This document shows positions 62,760-64,000 of a stretch of DNA of 64,000 bases, in pieces (the stretch's first letter is position 1; every line of letters begins with the position of its first letter). Below the pieces are notes generated by a model. It had not been told where the DNA came from. It did no database searches and saw only the letters and a program-made list of their open reading frames with translations. A program made the translations under genes and the position numbers. Where the stretch lies: assembly GCA_003194525.1 (NCBI GenBank), contig NBIV01000064.1, forward strand, positions 1 to 64,000, written 5' to 3'. The DNA is from Gracilariopsis chorda. Lineage: Eukaryota > Rhodophyta > Florideophyceae > Gracilariales > Gracilariaceae.

Positions 62760-64000
62760 GCAGGTCTAACTACGATAACCTGCTACCTACGCAACCTGCT
62801 TACCTACAATTCAGCCGCATATGCGTCTCACGAATGATGCGCAATCAACAGCCAAAGATTCTGCATCCTTTCTATATCTCGATTAAACCCAATATGTGAC
62901 TCACCGTGCACGAATCGAAGGAGTGCTCTCTGATTTTCTGAATGGAGGAACTGCGGAGACTATAGCATTGACGTGAAGATAGAACTCTTTCACTTTGATG
63001 ACAGCGTTACTTGACCAATGGAAGGATGAAGTTACTCCACATGAAAAAAAGCCGTATTCTTCATTCAGAGCCGATATTTATGCCACTATTGTCCCATCAC
63101 TCATGATCAGTTGTGATCTATGCGACAAAAGCCGTGATAGAAACTAGAACCGCCAGAATATTATGTAATGTTCTGTTCACGACACAGAACGTCGCACTTG
63201 GGCACGAGCAACCGCTGCCCATAAGCATCAGATCATACATCACGTACAGTAACAGTACTGAATGACTACTTGCTAGTTTTCTCTTTCGATTGGGAAAAAC
63301 ATTGTCGGCAAAGAGTCGCATTACCGAAACATTGGCTTGCATACCTTTCTGGATCAGTAAAATCCCTACACCTTCATTCGTCTCTGGCAGCGAGCGGCAG
63401 CGGAATAAAGATCTAAATCTTCTTTGTATGCTGAGGCCACATTCACGTGGGCGGGACTTTTTCATGTTTTGGAGAACCGTGGGGACAGGATGCCAAGTTG
63501 GGGCGTGGCCGGTAGTTAGTAGCGCCATGGAAGTATGCGCTCTTCTTATAGTCATCGTGTCTAGCAGTGTCTTCAAAACTTCGCTTATTAGCTCTGCGCT
63601 TGTGAGGTTGGTGTACCTTTTTTGTTACAACTTGTCGTGTTAACTAACTGTAGATCAAAGACTACACAACTCTTGAAAGTCGATATCTTTTTGGGAAAGT
63701 GGCTGGGAGTACCTTTGCAAAGCCGTCTTTCTGCTTGGACATGAGGGTTTGTGCAGTCGCCTTCTTCCACCTCAGACATCTAGATCTGAAGAAAGAGGTG
63801 TAAAATCCATCAAGCCACGTCATGATACGAAGGCATGCATGCTAGTATTGGGGCGTGTCGCTTCCTACTCCATCCCACGGTGATATTAGCTCGTTCACGA
63901 CCACATGATTTGCCACGGACTACTCGACTTGCATGAGACCCACTTCCCGTTCAACAAAGCTCTCTTTACGCCTAGATGAGTACACAGGCACTCCAGCAGA
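62760..64000. other. Unassigned right edge
   Basis: No recognisable gene. Overlapping frames of 117 (+, 63,290-63,643) and 152 (-, 63,118-63,576) codons have no motif and probably reflect chance. Confidence 0.3.

Overview
This window looks like nuclear DNA of an intron-poor, repeat-rich eukaryote. My best guess is a multicellular red alga: there is one long intronless host gene, short introns, and host genes stranded among Ty3/Gypsy elements. That identification is inference; an oomycete or another alga cannot be excluded from sequence alone. I see no bacterial operons, ribosome binding sites, rRNA or convincing tRNA.

Left arm (1-18,000). Positions 363-1,560 hold a decayed retroelement gag/protease. 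Two host genes are well supported. One (9,062-11,584, +) is an 840-residue protein with a CDCA7-like zf-4CXXC_R1 zinc finger. The other (12,324-13,001, -) is a small secreted Spondin_N-domain protein. A unit of about 1.1-1.4 kb with a TATA box and a 66-67 bp GT-AG intron occurs twice in direct orientation (about 2,420-3,550 and 15,930-17,300). The rest of this arm is largely unrecognised.

Middle (18,000-44,000). Element A (18,028-34,429) is a Ty3/Gypsy element with 201 bp LTRs and target duplication ATATC. It is split in its protease-RT linker by element B (19,721-31,126, minus strand, 832 bp LTRs, target duplication AAATA). B is a chromodomain Gypsy element that also carries an extra ORF antisense to gag-pol beside its 3' LTR. 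A Copia RNase H remnant, a Gypsy RT remnant, a solo LTR of B-like type (G, 36,849-37,893) and a compact Gypsy element D (37,944-43,221, 193 bp LTRs, target duplication CCATA) follow.

Right arm (44,000-64,000). E is an old plus-strand relative of B. It is interrupted by a B-like solo LTR (F), which is itself interrupted close to its end by element C (45,950-53,526, 653/655 bp LTRs). After C and F, E resumes with integrase (about 54,450-55,900) and then an antisense protein (57,863-59,358, minus) homologous to the antisense ORF of B. A tyrosine-recombinase-like fragment lies at 61,949-62,575; the remainder is unrecognised.

The most interesting signals are two. First, the antisense ORF of the B/E family is conserved as protein between a younger and a much older copy, with mainly third-position changes at the shared residues. 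Second, element B is dense in tiny hairpins (4-6 bp stems, 2-6 nt loops, roughly every 20-40 nt) through LTRs, gag-pol and the antisense ORF alike. The other elements and the host genes do not look like this.
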